NCBI GenBank assembly: GCA_024233215.1
Contig: JACKPW010000014.1
Span: 62,001-126,000 of the forward strand
Length of the DNA: 64,000 nt
Direction: 5' to 3'
Origin: Verrucomicrobiales bacterium
GTDB lineage: Bacteria; Verrucomicrobiota; Verrucomicrobiia; Limisphaerales; J093
Positions 63,701-64,000 of this stretch are shown here, piece by piece. Numbering within the stretch: the first letter of the stretch is position 1; each line of letters begins with the position of its first letter. The position numbers and the translations under genes were made by a program. Under the pieces are notes generated by a model. That model was not told the origin of the DNA. It was given only the letters and a program-made list of their open reading frames with translations, and ran no database searches.

Positions 63701-64000
63701 GGACAAGGTGGACATCCTTCGGCGCACGCGGCAGCGCGGAGGCGGCCTGGCCACCGGCTACCGGCAGTTGGTCGAGGAAACCGCCAGCCGCCTGAAGCTC
63801 GAGGACGCCACGCGGCGCGATTTCGCCCTGCGCGTCTATGACCTGATTCAGTGGGACGGCGGTCTGGACACGGCCCGGCTTTACGCGACCTGGGTGGAGC
63901 GAATCCATCACCTCGACGACGCGGAGCAGGATCATGCCGCCACCCGGGCGGTGATCTGGAACCTGCACAAGGTGATGGCGATCAAGGACGAGATCTTCGT
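60792..64000 (+). CDS. Indolepyruvate:ferredoxin oxidoreductase, single-chain (3' end outside window)
   Basis: A GTG start and 1069 codons up to the window edge. The N-terminal part (GNELLVKGCLETEGGTHLWTGYPGSP read as two adjacent pieces) is the PorA-like pyrimidine domain. The thiamine-diphosphate half has CPGCPHRDSA (C422, C425), HGDTGCYTM and GDSTFFHSGQIAISN. Two [4Fe-4S] sites lie at ~650-720 (CEHCLECTKATGCPG; CVSDGACTRF with ACPAFEE). A gamma-type domain starts near 750 (GVGGMGIGTATAIMVLAG). It oxidatively decarboxylates aryl pyruvates to acyl-CoA, reducing ferredoxin. Most archaeal and many bacterial versions are two subunits (IorA, IorB); here they are fused. Confidence 0.92.
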   Translation, partial: MKIDPRFTKASGIEVFTGNELLVKGCLETEGGTHLWTGYPGSPVSGFFDTAEELRDLLNAHGVRATIANNEALAAAMINGAQMHGLRGISVQKSVGVHVASDALALGNLVGANPEGGAVFIFGDDPWSDSTQVPADSRFLARHLMMPLLEPSDAQELKDWIDLAFKLSRESELYIGYLVTTNQADGGGSVLVRPNHFPEVNTRNPITLDTAKIDLERNVLLPPRTWRKEQSLPERFERLWASARRHGVNQVLPAVGKLNAEAGVGLITSASAYCYLRHALAELGVDGAFPILKVGVTYPLEPRLILDFARGLKRLFVVEERRGFLEQQVLELIHQAAQVAGPEEPSFAREVWGKQFPFGLTPIPDTRGLNPSKLIERLGNLFLALPELAGRVDEDRIRRELDLITRAKSISVKVAPRTPTFCPGCPHRDSASVLVEIKQQFRDASYMRRVHGMEPVDLVFHGDTGCYTMLMFEPTKDLMHNYSGMGLGGGTGAGIDPFIRNKQVVFMGDSTFFHSGQIAISNSLKNGQDITYVLLDNKTTAMTGHQTTPGLTQSVLGEETFAQNIDAIVAGITDRLRSGATVVRVNPAERETYRRLLEKTILQDGVKVVVADKECGITYHRRAARAERRQLHEHGYVPRKRFINITNETCEHCLECTKATGCPGLTVEETPFGRKMQVDRSWCVSDGACTRFMVPTGDGGPRVKACPAFEEVIVRRSQAPVKPIERLSFSDLPEPDVPPIQEVWRGYMAGVGGMGIGTATAIMVLAGHREGYQVRFCDKKGLAIRNGGVYSMLTYATEGAPFTSNIIPYGKADLIIGVDLLEAVRALDPSTNQRVGSPERTAAVVNNHKTPTILTLLGRDDFDVDSLEQDLRRHTRPEAYFSCNVSELSEAFFGTQLYANIIMLGMVWQRGLLPVSLASLEWAIGTGMGAAVADNLDAFRLGRLIIVDLPVVRAAAHLYTEPETFAAMVKDKVDILRRTRQRGGGLATGYRQLVEETASRLKLEDATRRDFALRVYDLIQWDGGLDTARLYATWVERIHHLDDAEQDHAATRAVIWNLHKVMAIKDEIF

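Noticed and set aside
61827..63968. A 713-codon minus-strand frame opposite the indolepyruvate oxidoreductase
   Set aside because: The plus frame is open across the whole region with all cofactor motifs. The minus frame is compositionally a shadow.

Overview
The window looks like a chromosomal piece of a GC-rich Verrucomicrobiota bacterium (subdivision 3 / Limisphaerales-type is my best guess). This rests on gene content, not on a marker gene: a DUF1549/DUF1553 cytochrome next to a DUF1501 Tat protein, ThuA-like and Gfo/Idh Tat proteins, a PEP-CTERM protein, an ECF sigma factor paired with a WD40 Ser/Thr kinase, a GH127 enzyme, and large secreted proteins with Peptidase_S74 tails. No rRNA, tRNA, CRISPR array, integrase or transposase gene was found.

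Layout. 0-11 kb: photolyase (cut by the window edge) coupled to tspO, a secreted GH127 enzyme, a membrane protein, arginine decarboxylase, a Nif3-like protein and a large hybrid histidine kinase. 11-19 kb (all minus strand): housekeeping genes fmt, a zinc-ribbon protein, an adenylate-kinase-like protein, gltA, DUF167 and YggT-like proteins, and sucD/sucC with a toxin-antitoxin remnant between them. 19.3-24.1 kb: an ECF sigma factor with a promoter placed for leaderless transcription, then a membrane Ser/Thr kinase with 16 WD40 repeats.

24.7-34.3 kb is the most unusual part. Two modular secreted proteins share an N-terminal domain and a self-cleaving S74-type tail but carry different passengers (two seven-blade RCC1-like sets versus a seven-blade BNR-like set plus a beta-roll stalk). 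They are followed, with coupled ribosome binding sites, by a protein with paired dockerin-like calcium loops and a PEP-CTERM protein whose ectodomain looks cohesin-like. Both of these last genes have a palindromic repeat element inserted in frame between the start codon and the export signal. 34.7-40.5 kb: a duplicated beta-propeller protein, a GHL10-type glycosidase-like protein and a zinc metallopeptidase, all exported.

40.9-57.2 kb: the DUF1549/DUF1553 plus DUF1501 pair, pyrE, a ThuA-like protein, ferredoxin-NADP reductase, an esterase, a Gfo/Idh oxidoreductase, a DUF1573-rhodanese-MauE operon, an MFS exporter, a sugar nucleotidyltransferase, PTS enzyme I and a GGQ release-factor-like protein. 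57.5-59.7 kb: a nitronate monooxygenase gene and hisH, both broken by single-base frameshifts, nearly all of them apparent losses of one G or C in short runs. That points to local sequence error at least as much as to decay. 60.4-64 kb: a ferredoxin, an intrinsic terminator and a single-chain indolepyruvate:ferredoxin oxidoreductase that runs off the window.

Three families of short palindromic repeats recur (GCGGTGAA...TTCACCGC, GGGGTCAGTCC..., CGGCGAA...TTCGCCG). All identifications come from reading motifs; no database search was run.
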